Below, piece after piece: positions 35,087-43,482 of a stretch of 64,000 bases of DNA. This DNA is from Pseudomonadota bacterium (GTDB lineage Bacteria > Pseudomonadota > Gammaproteobacteria > Burkholderiales > Burkholderiaceae_C). The notes beneath the pieces are model-generated. The model was not told the DNA's origin and did no database searches. It saw nothing but the letters and a program-made list of their open reading frames with translations. The stretch is taken from positions 1 through 64,000 of the forward strand of contig JAKARB010000004.1 of assembly GCA_021819435.1 (NCBI GenBank). The letters are read 5' to 3'. Position 1 is the first letter of the stretch. Each line of letters begins with the position of its first letter. The position numbers were made by a program, and so were the translations under genes.

Positions 35087-35127
35087 AAAAAAAGGGGTGT
35101 ATCCCAATGCGGAAGCCTCCACACCCC
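35087..35127 (-). terminator. Second intrinsic terminator, in the PEP-CTERM leader
   Basis: On the minus strand GGGGTGT, a 20-base loop, ACACCCC and seven T residues (35087-35093). It lies only 27 bp upstream of the PEP-CTERM start codon. Either it is a back-up terminator for the transglutaminase operon or a leader attenuator. Confidence 0.6.
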
Positions 35128-35144
35128 CGAATCCGGGTGGTCAT

Positions 35145-35170
35145 CAAAAAAAGCGCCCCCAAAAGGGGCA
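35145..35170 (-). terminator. Terminator of the transglutaminase/ATP-grasp operon
   Basis: GCCCC TTTT GGGGGC followed by GCTTTTTTT on the minus strand, about 50 bp past the stop of the last gene (35219). Confidence 0.75.
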
Positions 35171-35218
35171 AAAAAGCGACAAGTCGACCACCCATCCCCC
35201 TAAGAAGCGGACAAGGTT

Positions 35219-36166
35219 TCAGCCTTCGTTTTGCAAGCGGGTGGTCACGCGCACCACCAACTGATGGCGCCCGCCGCCTCGGATCACCCCGCGCAGCGGC
35301 GTGACATCGCCGAAGTCTCGTCCATGGGCCACGCGCACATGGTGCACGCCGGGCACGCAGTCGTTGGTGGGGTCGAGGTCGAGCCAGTCATCGGCCAGCG
35401 GCAGGCCCAGCCCCGGCACCCAGACGCTGAGCCAGGCGTGCGAGGCGTCGGCCCCCACCAAGGGCGCCTCGCCTGGCGGCGGGAGGGTCAGCAGGTAGCC
35501 GCTGACGTAGCGAGCGGCCAAGCCGCACGCGCGCAGGCAGCCCAGCATGAGGTGGGCGAAGTCTTGGCAGACACCCTGGCGACGCTCGAACACCTCCAAG
35601 ATGGGCGTGGAGATGTCGGTGGAAGCTGGCGCGTAGGTGAAGTCGCGGTGGATGCGCTGCATCAGCTCGATGACGGCTTCTGCCAGCGGGCGATCATCGG
35701 CCAGGGAGACACCGGCGTAGGCCCGCAACTCCGGGTGCAAGGGCACGAAAGACGAGGCGTAGAGGAACTCGCTGGCGGCCTCGAACGGGGCGTGAGCGAA
35801 ATAGGCCAGGCGTTGACGCACTTCGCCGCAGGTCGGGCCACTCGTGGCGTCCAGCTCGCGATATCGGTGCAGCACCTCGACCTCGCTTCGGGCCTGCACG
35901 CGCAGCTCGGCGTGCGCCGCGTGCATGGCGAAATAGGCGCGGCTGTTGCCATGGCTGTCGCGCCGGACGCTGTGCTGGGCGGGCGTGGGCTCCACCACCA
36001 TGTCGAAGGACAGCAGTCGCTGCCCGCCATCGGAGAGCGGGCGCAAGCAGGCGATGTGCTGCGACTGCTCCACCGGGTTGTCGTAGTGGTAGAGCGTTTC
36101 GTGCTCGACAGACAGCCGGGCGCTGCCGACTTCGGGCGTCGACACGGGCGGACACAGCAGGGTCAT
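35219..36166 (-). CDS. Transglutaminase-like cysteine protease family protein
   Basis: 315 aa. An N-terminal bacterial transglutaminase-like region (SVEHETLYHYDNPVEQSQHI) precedes the papain-like core, with the triad Cys200 (RRQGVCQDFAHL), His243 (ADASHAWLSVWVPG) and Asp265 (WLDLDPTND). It has no signal peptide. In this family the enzyme may cleave or transfer amide bonds. Last gene of the three-gene operon; its start overlaps the stop of the ATP-grasp-alpha-E gene (ATGA). The terminator lies just downstream. Confidence 0.92.
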   Translation of the reverse strand: MTLLCPPVSTPEVGSARLSVEHETLYHYDNPVEQSQHIACLRPLSDGGQRLLSFDMVVEPTPAQHSVRRDSHGNSRAYFAMHAAHAELRVQARSEVEVLHRYRELDATSGPTCGEVRQRLAYFAHAPFEAASEFLYASSFVPLHPELRAYAGVSLADDRPLAEAVIELMQRIHRDFTYAPASTDISTPILEVFERRQGVCQDFAHLMLGCLRACGLAARYVSGYLLTLPPPGEAPLVGADASHAWLSVWVPGLGLPLADDWLDLDPTNDCVPGVHHVRVAHGRDFGDVTPLRGVIRGGGRHQLVVRVTTRLQNEG

Positions 36167-38763
36167 GCGCTCACCATGGAGTCGTTGGGCTCGGCATGCA
36201 CGAAATACTGGCGGGCGATTTCGTCGGAGAGGCGCCAGCCGGCGTCCAGCAGACGATCACACAAGGCCAGCACGCGAGCATGGCCCTCGACCGGCGAGCA
36301 AAGCGCGTCGAGCTCGACGCCGACGCCCTGGTGCGGCAGCAACACCAACAGGTCGTCGTGCAGGCCAGTGCGGTCGGGCAGCTTGCCCAGCTCGGTGCGC
36401 AGGCGGCGCAGCACGCAGGCCAGCGCGCGCGGGTTGCTTTCGTCGTGCACCAACAGGGCCAGCAAGGCCGGCACTTCCAGGCGACGCTGGAAGCGCGCGC
36501 GGAAGGTGATGGCGCTGTCGAACAGGTCAAGCAACTGGTCGAAGCCTTGCGCCTGGGCCAGGGCGTGCTGTTCCCAGAACGCACGCAGGAAGCCTGTGTA
36601 ACCCACAAGCCGCTCGATCAGTCGACCCACGGTGAGCAGGCGCCAGCCCACGTCGCGGGTCATGCGGTCGGTCTGGGCGCCGGTGACGGCGGCGAGTTGC
36701 ACGGCGAGTTGCTCCAGCGCGGCATCGGCCTGTTGCAAGCCAGGATGCTGACCGGTGGGCACATCCTGGATGAGGGCTTGGCGGAAGTTTTCGCCCAGGC
36801 TGCGCAGCAGGCGGGCGTGGGCGGGCGACAGGCGCTCGCGCAGCGATTGCGACGAGCGCGAAAGCGCCTCGAGGTTGTAGCCCAGGCTGAACGCGCCCTG
36901 GGTGGCCTGCTCATCGGAGAGGGCGTCGAGCACGGCACGCTCAAACACGCGCGGCGACTTGTGCAGCGGGGGAGCGCCCGGCGGCACGAGGCCGTTGAGG
37001 CGGGCGAGGTCTGAGAGCGCCTGCAGCACGTGCTCGTCGGCATCGTCCTCGCTGGTCTGCAGGCTCAGCAGGCCTTGCACGAGGCGCAACTGCTGCTCGG
37101 CCCGCTCGGTGTAGCGGCCCATCCAGAAGAGGTTCTCTCCAGTGCGGCTGGCCACAGGGCGCTGGCGCTGGGCGAGCTCATCAGCGCGCACGGCGCTGGG
37201 CAGCATCGAGAAGGTGTCGACCGCCTCTTCGGTGAGCACCCAGGTGTCCATCGAGCTGCCGCCCAACTGCATGGAGACGGGACCGGCGTCGCGCGTGGCG
37301 ATGCGGGTCATGCCGCCGGGCAGCACCTGCCAGCCACCTTGCCCATCAGACAAGGCATAGACGCGCAGCGAGGCCCCGCGCATGGCGATGTGCCCGCCCT
37401 GCCAGACCGGCGCCTGCGCGTAAGGCACGAAGCCTTGCACGGTGTAGGCCGCCGGGTCATGGCCGATGCGCTCGCGCCAGCTCTGCAAGGCGGGTTGGGA
37501 CAAGGTCTGGCCCAGCACCGCGTCAAAGCTTTGGCGCAGGCGCGGCGAGCCGAAGCCAGGCGTGCCGGCATAGGGATAGCTGGGGCGGATGACCTGGTGG
37601 GCGAGATCGGGCTCGATGTCCGCCCAGGCCGAGGCTTCGCCGCACCACCAGGTCGGCAGCGAAGGCAGGCTGAGTTCTTCATCCAGCAGATGCCGGGACA
37701 AGGCGGGCAGGAAGCCGTGCACTGCGGGCGATTCAAGGAAGCCGGTGCCCAGGGCGTTGGCCAGCACCACGTGACCGGCGCGCACCGCCTGCATCAAACC
37801 GGGCACGCCGAGGTGCGAATCGGCGCGCAGCTCCAGTGGGTCGCAGAAGTCATCGTCCAGGCGGCGCAGCAGGCCATGCAAGGGCTCCAGGCCCTGCACG
37901 GTCTTGAGGAAGAGCCGTTCATCGCGCACGACGAGGTCGCCACCTTCGACCAGGGGCAGGCCCAGGTAGCGCGCCAGGTAGGCCTGCTCGAAATAGGTTT
38001 CGTTGTAGGGCCCGGGGGTGAGCAGGGCCAGGCGGGGCGAGAGGCCATCGGCACAGGGCAGCGCCAGCTCGGTGAGGGTGTCGACCAGGCGGCGGTAGCC
38101 CGAAGCCAGGTGCTGCACGTTCATCGCCCGGTAGGCATCGGGGAACTGGCGTGAGACGATGAGCCGGTTCTGCATCACGTAGCCCAGGCCAGATGGCGCC
38201 TGCGTGCGGTGCGAGACCACCCACCACGAGCCATCGGGCCCGCGCACCAGGTCGAAAGCCAGCACGTGCAGGTAGACGCCGCCGGGCGGGGTCACGCCCT
38301 GCATGCCGCGCAGGTAGCCCGGGTGGCCCAGCACCAGGGCCGATGGCAGCAATGCCTGTTTCAGCAGGTTTTGCTCGCCATAGGTGTCGGACAGGATGGC
38401 GTTGAGCAGGCGTGCGCGCTGGGCCACGCCCTGTTCGATGCCAAGCCACTCTTGCGCGCCGATGATGTGCGGCAGCACCTCCAGCGACCACGGCCGGCTG
38501 GGACCGCCTTGGGAGTTGTAGACGTTGTAGGTGATGCCGTCTTCGCGGATCTGCCGGGCCATGAGGTCCTGGCGGCGCTGGAGGTCGTCCAGCGGGGCGC
38601 CGAGGTGCTGCGCGAAGTCTCGCCACAGGGGCCGCAAGGCGCCCTCCTCCTCGCGCAGCTCATCGAAATGCCCAGGCTCCACCGGCCGGGCGCGGCGCAG
38701 CAGGTCCTGGGCCGCGTTCGGGTCCGGTCCGGTGTCGTCGAAAAGAGGCAGGTTGGCTGTCAC
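36163..38763 (-). CDS. Circularly permuted ATP-grasp / alpha-E fusion protein
   Basis: 866 aa. Residues 1 to about 525 align in layout with the stand-alone ATP-grasp protein (GVTPPGGVYLHVLAFDLVRG, LLTPGPYNETYFEQAYLARY, ending GGSSMDTWVLTEE). From about residue 545 the alpha-E signature ASRTGENLFWMGRYTERAEQ starts the second domain. So the two proteins encoded at 31586-34103 exist here as one chain, arguing that they work together. Predicted role: ATP-dependent amide-bond synthesis. It overlaps the transglutaminase gene by four bases and follows the DUF2126 gene by 15 bp. Confidence 0.93.
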   Translation of the reverse strand: MTANLPLFDDTGPDPNAAQDLLRRARPVEPGHFDELREEEGALRPLWRDFAQHLGAPLDDLQRRQDLMARQIREDGITYNVYNSQGGPSRPWSLEVLPHIIGAQEWLGIEQGVAQRARLLNAILSDTYGEQNLLKQALLPSALVLGHPGYLRGMQGVTPPGGVYLHVLAFDLVRGPDGSWWVVSHRTQAPSGLGYVMQNRLIVSRQFPDAYRAMNVQHLASGYRRLVDTLTELALPCADGLSPRLALLTPGPYNETYFEQAYLARYLGLPLVEGGDLVVRDERLFLKTVQGLEPLHGLLRRLDDDFCDPLELRADSHLGVPGLMQAVRAGHVVLANALGTGFLESPAVHGFLPALSRHLLDEELSLPSLPTWWCGEASAWADIEPDLAHQVIRPSYPYAGTPGFGSPRLRQSFDAVLGQTLSQPALQSWRERIGHDPAAYTVQGFVPYAQAPVWQGGHIAMRGASLRVYALSDGQGGWQVLPGGMTRIATRDAGPVSMQLGGSSMDTWVLTEEAVDTFSMLPSAVRADELAQRQRPVASRTGENLFWMGRYTERAEQQLRLVQGLLSLQTSEDDADEHVLQALSDLARLNGLVPPGAPPLHKSPRVFERAVLDALSDEQATQGAFSLGYNLEALSRSSQSLRERLSPAHARLLRSLGENFRQALIQDVPTGQHPGLQQADAALEQLAVQLAAVTGAQTDRMTRDVGWRLLTVGRLIERLVGYTGFLRAFWEQHALAQAQGFDQLLDLFDSAITFRARFQRRLEVPALLALLVHDESNPRALACVLRRLRTELGKLPDRTGLHDDLLVLLPHQGVGVELDALCSPVEGHARVLALCDRLLDAGWRLSDEIARQYFVHAEPNDSMVSA

Positions 38764-38778
38764 GATCCTGACATCGTA

Positions 38779-41700
38779 TCAACCGCCCTTGGCTTTGCGC
38801 AGATCCAGCGTGAGCGGATGTTCCAGCCCGGCGGGAAGAGGTCGCACATCCATCGCGCCCGGTGTGTGGCCCATGCGGAAGAAGCGCGCCAGGCGCCGGC
38901 TTTCGGCCTCGTAGGAGTTGACGGGGAAGGTGTCGTAGTTGCGGCCGCCCGGGTGCGCGACGTGGTACTGGCAGCCGCCCAGCGAGCGCTTGAGCCAGGT
39001 GTCGACCAGGTCGAAGGTGAGCGGCGCGTCGACGCCGATGGTGGGGTGCAGGCACGAAGGCGGCTGCCAGGCGCGGTAGCGCACACCGGCCACGAACTCG
39101 CCAACGCGGCCCGTGGGATGCAGCGGCAGCACGCGGCCGTTGACCGTGACCACGTGACGGTTGCCATTCAGGCCAGTGGCGCGCACCTCCAGGCGCTCCA
39201 TGGACGAATCCACGTAGCGCACGGTACCTCCTGGTGCACCCTCTTCACCCATCACGTGCCAGGGCTCGAGTGCACCGCGCAAGGTCAGGCGCACACCGGC
39301 CGTCTGCACTTCGCCGATGTAGGGGAAGCGGAACTCGAAGTGCGGCGCGAACCACTCGGGCTGGAAGTCGAAGCCGGCCATCTGCAGCTCGGCCAGCACG
39401 TCGGCAAAGTCCTGCTCGACGAAGCTGGGCAGCATGAAGCGGTCGTGCAGGCCCGTGCCCCAGCGGGTCAGGCGGGTGGCGCCGTGGCCCTGGTAAGGCG
39501 TCTTCCAGAACCACGCGATCAGGGCGCGCAACAGCAGTTGCTGCACCAGGCTCATCTTCGCGTGGGGCGGCATCTCGAAAGCGCGCAGCTCAAGCAAGCC
39601 GAGGCGTCCGGTCGGGCCATCGGGCGAGTAGAGCTTGTCGATGCAGAACTCGCTGCGATGGGTGTTGCCGGTGGCGTCGATCAGCAGGTTGCGCAGCGTG
39701 CGGTCGATGAGCCAGGGCGGGCACTGGCCCCAGATGGCCATCTGGCGCTCGATCTCCTTCATGCCGATCTCGGCCTCGTAGACCTGGTCCATGCGCGCTT
39801 CGTCGATGCGTGGCGCCTGGCTGGTCGGGCCGATGAACAGGCCCGAGAACAGGTAGGACAACGAAGGGTGGTTGTGCCAGAAGGTCAGCAGGCTGGGGAT
39901 GAGATCGGGGCGGCGCAGGAAGGGGCTGTCGGCCGGCGTGGCCCCGCCCAGCACGAAGTGGTTGCCGCCGCCGGTGCCGGTGTGGCGGCCGTCGACCATG
40001 AACTTCTCGGTGGACAGGCGGGTTTCGTGCGCGGCCTGGTAGAGGAACTCGGTGTGGTCGACCAGTTGGCCCCAGTTCGACGCCGGATGGATGTTGACCT
40101 CGATGACGCCGGGGTCGGGCGTGACCTGGAGTACCTTCAGGCGGGCGTCGCGCGGCGGCGGGTAGCCTTCGAGCACGATCTTCAAGCCGGTCTCGGCGGC
40201 GGTGGCTTCGACGGCGGCGAGCAGGTCGAGGTAGTCGTCCAGGCTGGCCAGCGGAGGCATGAACACGTAGAGCACGCCGCCGCCCTTGCCTTCGGCCTCG
40301 ACCTTGGGGCCACTGGCGCGGTCGGGATTGCGGGCCTCCACGCACAACGCGGTGCGCGTGATCCAGTGCGCCGACTCGAAGCGGTTGGGGTGCTTGGCCG
40401 GGTCCACATCCGAAGGCGTGGCGGGGCCTGCGGCCGCGACGACCGGGTTGGCGGCCAGGTCGCCCCACTCGCCATTGACACCCTCACCGCCCAGGCCTTC
40501 AATCGGCTGCCCCTGGATGGAGACCGCCCCACCCTGCGCGAACCCACCGCCCACGGCATGCGGCCCGTATTGAGCCCGCAAGGCGGCGGCATCGGCCAGC
40601 GGCGCGCGGGGTGCAAACGGATCGTGGTGATGCATGAAGGGGTACTGCCCGCGCGTGACCCAAGGCAGAGAGTCCAGCGGCAGGCGATAGCCCATCGACG
40701 AGTCCCCCGGGATCAGGTACATGCGCTCGTCGCGGAAGAACCAGGGCCCGGTGACCCAGCGCGGCCCGCTCAGGCCGGGCGCATGCTGCCACTCGCGCTT
40801 GAGCGGCAAGGCGTAGCCCACGGTGTGCGTGAGGCCCTGGTCGTAGACGCGGCGCAGGCGCACCCGTTCGAGCTCGTCGTCGAGCTTGGATTCGAAGGGG
40901 TCGACGTTGATCGGCAGGCGGCGCTCGCGCCACAGGTAGTACCAGGTGTCTTCAAACCCCGGCTGGATGTGGGCCGGCCCCACCCCCAACTTGTTCGACA
41001 AGGTCTCGATGAAGCGCTTGGCATCGTCGCTGGTGTAGTGCTCGGCCTGGCGTTCGTCGGCGAACAGGCTGGGGTCGTGCCAGCAGGGCTGGCCGTCGGT
41101 GCGCCAGAAGATGGACAGGGCCCAGCGCGGCAGTTGTTCGCCCGGGTACCACTTGCCCTGCCCGAAGTGCAGGAAGCCGCCTTCGCCATATTTGGCTCGC
41201 AGCTTGTGGACCAAGGTGGTGGCCAGGCCGCGCTTGGTGGGGCCGAGGGCATCGGTGTTCCACTCGGCGCCATCGCGGTCGTCGACCGACACGAAGGTGG
41301 GCTCGCCGCCCATGGTCAGGCGCACATCGCCCGTTTGCAGTTGGGCGTCCACCGCCTGGCCCAGCGTGTCGATCTCCGCCCACTGGTCTTCGGTGTAGGG
41401 CTTGGTCACGCGCGGCGATTCATAGATGCGCGTGATCGACATCTGGTGATCGAACTCGACCTCGCACTCGTCCACCGCGCCGCTGATGGGCGCCGCGCCT
41501 GATGGCTCGGGCGTGCAGGCCACGGGGATGTGGCCCTCGCCGGCCAGCAGGCCCGAGGTCGGATCCAGGCCGATCCAGCCCGCGCCGGGCAGGTAGACCT
41601 CGCACCAGGCGTGCAAGTCGGTGAAGTCGACCTCGGTGCCCGAGGGACCATCCAGCGCGGCCACGTCGGCCTTGAGCTGGATGAGGTAGCCCGAGACGAA

Positions 41701-42297
41701 GCGCGCGGCCAAGCCCATGTGGCGCAGCGTCTGCACCAGCAGCCAGCCCGTGTCGCGGCAGGAGCCGGACCGCTTGGTCAGCGTCTGCTCGGGCGTCTGC
41801 ACGCCGGGCTCCATGCGGATGGTGTAGGCGATGTCGCGTTGCAGGCGCTGGTTCAGTCCGACCAGGAAGTCGATGGTGCGCACCTCGCTGCGGTCGATGC
41901 TGTCGACAAAATCCTGGAACGCTGGCGTGAGCTCGCCTTTGACGAGGTAAGGCGCGAGGTCGTGGGCAGTGGCCTCGTCGTACTGGAAGGGGTAGTTCTC
42001 GGCGTGCGGTTCGAGGAAGAAGTCGAACGGGTTGTAGACCGCCATCTCGGCGACCAAGTCGATGGTGACCTTGAACTCTTGCGTGCGCTCGGGAAAGACC
42101 AGGCGGGCGAGGTGGTTGGCGAAGGCGTCTTGCTGCCAGTTGATGAAGTGCATCACCGGCTCGACCTTCATCGAGTACGAGAGGATGCGGGTGCGGCTGT
42201 GCGGCGCAGGGCGCAGGCGCACGACCTGGGGTGATAGGTTCACCAGCCGGTCATACCGGTAGTGGGTGACGTGATTCAGGGCAACGTGGATGGACAC
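38779..42297 (-). CDS. Transglutaminase-like / DUF2126 protein
   Basis: 1,172 aa from a GTG at 42297 that follows GGAG. An N-terminal transglutaminase-like domain has Cys180 (KRSGSCRDTGWLLVQ), His229 (FTDLHAWCEVYLPG) and Asp245 (GLDPTSGLLAGEGH). From about residue 300 to the end lies the large DUF2126 region (LTMGGEPTFVSVDDRDGAEW; GGNHFVLGGA; HRSEFCIDKLYSP), which has a glutamine-synthetase/GCS-like ligase appearance in the literature's view. The three-gene order ligase-like/ATP-grasp/transglutaminase suggests coupled making and breaking of amide bonds. First gene of the operon, behind a sigma-54-like promoter. Confidence 0.93.
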   Translation of the reverse strand: MSIHVALNHVTHYRYDRLVNLSPQVVRLRPAPHSRTRILSYSMKVEPVMHFINWQQDAFANHLARLVFPERTQEFKVTIDLVAEMAVYNPFDFFLEPHAENYPFQYDEATAHDLAPYLVKGELTPAFQDFVDSIDRSEVRTIDFLVGLNQRLQRDIAYTIRMEPGVQTPEQTLTKRSGSCRDTGWLLVQTLRHMGLAARFVSGYLIQLKADVAALDGPSGTEVDFTDLHAWCEVYLPGAGWIGLDPTSGLLAGEGHIPVACTPEPSGAAPISGAVDECEVEFDHQMSITRIYESPRVTKPYTEDQWAEIDTLGQAVDAQLQTGDVRLTMGGEPTFVSVDDRDGAEWNTDALGPTKRGLATTLVHKLRAKYGEGGFLHFGQGKWYPGEQLPRWALSIFWRTDGQPCWHDPSLFADERQAEHYTSDDAKRFIETLSNKLGVGPAHIQPGFEDTWYYLWRERRLPINVDPFESKLDDELERVRLRRVYDQGLTHTVGYALPLKREWQHAPGLSGPRWVTGPWFFRDERMYLIPGDSSMGYRLPLDSLPWVTRGQYPFMHHHDPFAPRAPLADAAALRAQYGPHAVGGGFAQGGAVSIQGQPIEGLGGEGVNGEWGDLAANPVVAAAGPATPSDVDPAKHPNRFESAHWITRTALCVEARNPDRASGPKVEAEGKGGGVLYVFMPPLASLDDYLDLLAAVEATAAETGLKIVLEGYPPPRDARLKVLQVTPDPGVIEVNIHPASNWGQLVDHTEFLYQAAHETRLSTEKFMVDGRHTGTGGGNHFVLGGATPADSPFLRRPDLIPSLLTFWHNHPSLSYLFSGLFIGPTSQAPRIDEARMDQVYEAEIGMKEIERQMAIWGQCPPWLIDRTLRNLLIDATGNTHRSEFCIDKLYSPDGPTGRLGLLELRAFEMPPHAKMSLVQQLLLRALIAWFWKTPYQGHGATRLTRWGTGLHDRFMLPSFVEQDFADVLAELQMAGFDFQPEWFAPHFEFRFPYIGEVQTAGVRLTLRGALEPWHVMGEEGAPGGTVRYVDSSMERLEVRATGLNGNRHVVTVNGRVLPLHPTGRVGEFVAGVRYRAWQPPSCLHPTIGVDAPLTFDLVDTWLKRSLGGCQYHVAHPGGRNYDTFPVNSYEAESRRLARFFRMGHTPGAMDVRPLPAGLEHPLTLDLRKAKGG

Positions 42298-42351
42298 GCG
42301 GATCTCCAACTTGGCGGACAGCCATCGATTGGCTGCGCTGAATGTGACACG

Positions 42352-42367
42352 AGCAAGTTGCGGACCA
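42352..42367 (-). promoter_or_regulatory. Sigma-54-like promoter of the DUF2126 operon
   Basis: On the minus strand TGGTCCGCAACTTGCT: the -12 element TTGCT is perfect, the -24 element TGGTCC differs from TGGCAC at two positions, and the GG/GC gap is 10 bp. The predicted start is about 43 nt before the GTG at 42297. Confidence 0.5.
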
Positions 42368-42393
42368 AGGCCGCCCCGGCGCCCTGCCCGTCG

Positions 42394-43122
42394 TCACCCT
42401 GTCACGGGTTTGGCCACAGCCGAGCCGTCGGCCTGCCACCAACGCGGCGCCATGGCGCACACCACCAGGGTCACGCTGACCACATCCTTGGGCAACACGA
42501 CTTCGGCCGGGCCACCTTGCCAGGGCGTGATCACCATCGAGTCTTCGCGGTCGAGGAGCAGTTTGCACAGGCGCAAGCCGCCCTTGCGCAGGGTGATCAG
42601 CACGAGGTCGTCGGGTTGCAGGGGCGAGTGCGGAGACAGCACCAGGTAGTGGCCGTCGGGCGCATAAGGCGCGAGGCCCTGCCCTTGCACGAGCATGGCG
42701 TGGCAGTGTTCGCCCATCCAGGGCAGGCCCAGAGAGCCGCCAGGGGCCGGCTGGGTCTTGGGCGTCCCCACGCGCTGAGCCACCTGCTTGCCATCGGCAC
42801 GCAAATGCACCACGCCATGAATGGGCACCCTCACGAGGGGGGTGCCCTCTTCTTCGCTGAGTGATTCGGCGGCAACCGGCGGGGCTTTCTCCAAAGGTTG
42901 CCCCTCGCCCCTGGCGAGCCAGTCGGCGCGCACGCCCAGCTCGCGGGCCAAGGCGGGCGTGTGCGAACTGCCTTGCGCCCCGGCATCGAGGTCACACAGG
43001 TATTGGATGGCCTGCGGTTTGACCCCGATGGCCCGAGCCAATTCGCTCTGGTTCGTGCGCCCGGCACGCCGCATGGCCCATCCCAGGCGACCGGCGTAAC
43101 TTTCCCACTCTCTGTTTTTCAT
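42394..43122 (-). CDS. CI-like repressor: HTH plus S24-like domain lacking the catalytic Ser
   Basis: 242 aa. Residues about 10-50 form an XRE helix-turn-helix (NQSELARAIGVKPQAIQYLC); the C-terminal half has the LexA/CI S24 fold (MLVQGQGLAPYAPDGHYLVL). In active S24 proteins the segment reads G-D-S-M-x-P; here it is G-Q-G-L-A-P, so the nucleophilic Ser is missing, and the usual Ala-Gly/Cys-Gly cleavage site appears as HG in VPIHGVV. It therefore should not self-cleave in the SOS response. It is divergent from a Cro-like gene, as in phage immunity regions, yet no phage genes are near. Confidence 0.85.
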   Translation of the reverse strand: MKNREWESYAGRLGWAMRRAGRTNQSELARAIGVKPQAIQYLCDLDAGAQGSSHTPALARELGVRADWLARGEGQPLEKAPPVAAESLSEEEGTPLVRVPIHGVVHLRADGKQVAQRVGTPKTQPAPGGSLGLPWMGEHCHAMLVQGQGLAPYAPDGHYLVLSPHSPLQPDDLVLITLRKGGLRLCKLLLDREDSMVITPWQGGPAEVVLPKDVVSVTLVVCAMAPRWWQADGSAVAKPVTG

Positions 43123-43133
43123 GCGGCGATGCT

Positions 43134-43200
43134 ACAAAGATCTTTGTGAGCCGCATTGCCATAATTTTTGTTTTGATGTACAAAATCAACTACAAATAAC
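43134..43200. promoter_or_regulatory. Operator/promoter region between the CI-like and Cro-like genes
   Basis: Contains a perfect 14-bp palindrome ACAAAGATCTTTGT (43134-43147) and TTTTG-ATGTA-CAAAA (43171-43185). Probable cro promoter: TTGTTT (43168-43173), 17 bp, TACAAA (43191-43196). Probable repressor promoter on the minus strand: TTGATT (43184-43189), 17 bp, AATTAT (43161-43166). The second dyad overlaps both promoters. The DNA is markedly AT-rich compared with its surroundings. Confidence 0.6.
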
Positions 43201-43213
43201 GAGAGAGGAAAAG

Positions 43214-43441
43214 ATGCTCCCCAGAGAAGCATTGGCACGTGCCATCGAGATCGTGGGTTCACAGAGCCGACTCGCCCGCGAGATCGGCGGCGGGGTGACC
43301 CAGGCGCACGTGCATTACTGGCTGACTCAGGCGAAGGCGGTGCCGGCCGAGTACTGCCCCGCGATCGAACACATCGTCAAACACGCCGTGCGCTGCGAAG
43401 AACTCAACCCGCACGTTGACTGGTGGGTGCTGCGGCGCTGA
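43214..43441 (+). CDS. Cro/YdaS-like small DNA-binding protein
   Basis: 75 aa from the ATG at 43214, preceded by GAGAGGAAAAG. ALARAIEIVGSQSRLAREIG and VTQAHVHYWLTQAKAVPAEY form a short helix-turn-helix of the YdaS/Cro group, and CEELNPHVDWWVLRR is a common ending. Facing the CI-like repressor gene, it is the likely antagonist in a two-gene switch. YdaS-type proteins are also annotated as toxin-antitoxin partners, but no toxin gene follows. Confidence 0.8.
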   Translation: MLPREALARAIEIVGSQSRLAREIGGGVTQAHVHYWLTQAKAVPAEYCPAIEHIVKHAVRCEELNPHVDWWVLRR

Positions 43442-43482
43442 ACGAGCGCCCAACGAACAAGAACGAACACCCAACGCTTTGC

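Noticed and set aside
35175-35190. A third sigma-54-like sequence before the PEP-CTERM gene (TGGTCGACTTGTCGCT, minus)
   Set aside because: The GG/GC gap is right but both elements are poor, and the start would fall inside a terminator hairpin.
38209-41502. A + strand open frame of 1,097 codons
   Set aside because: It lies opposite the DUF2126 and ATP-grasp genes. High G+C removes stop codons from the antisense frame. The translation is His/Gln/Val/Gly-rich without domains, while the minus strand has clear families.
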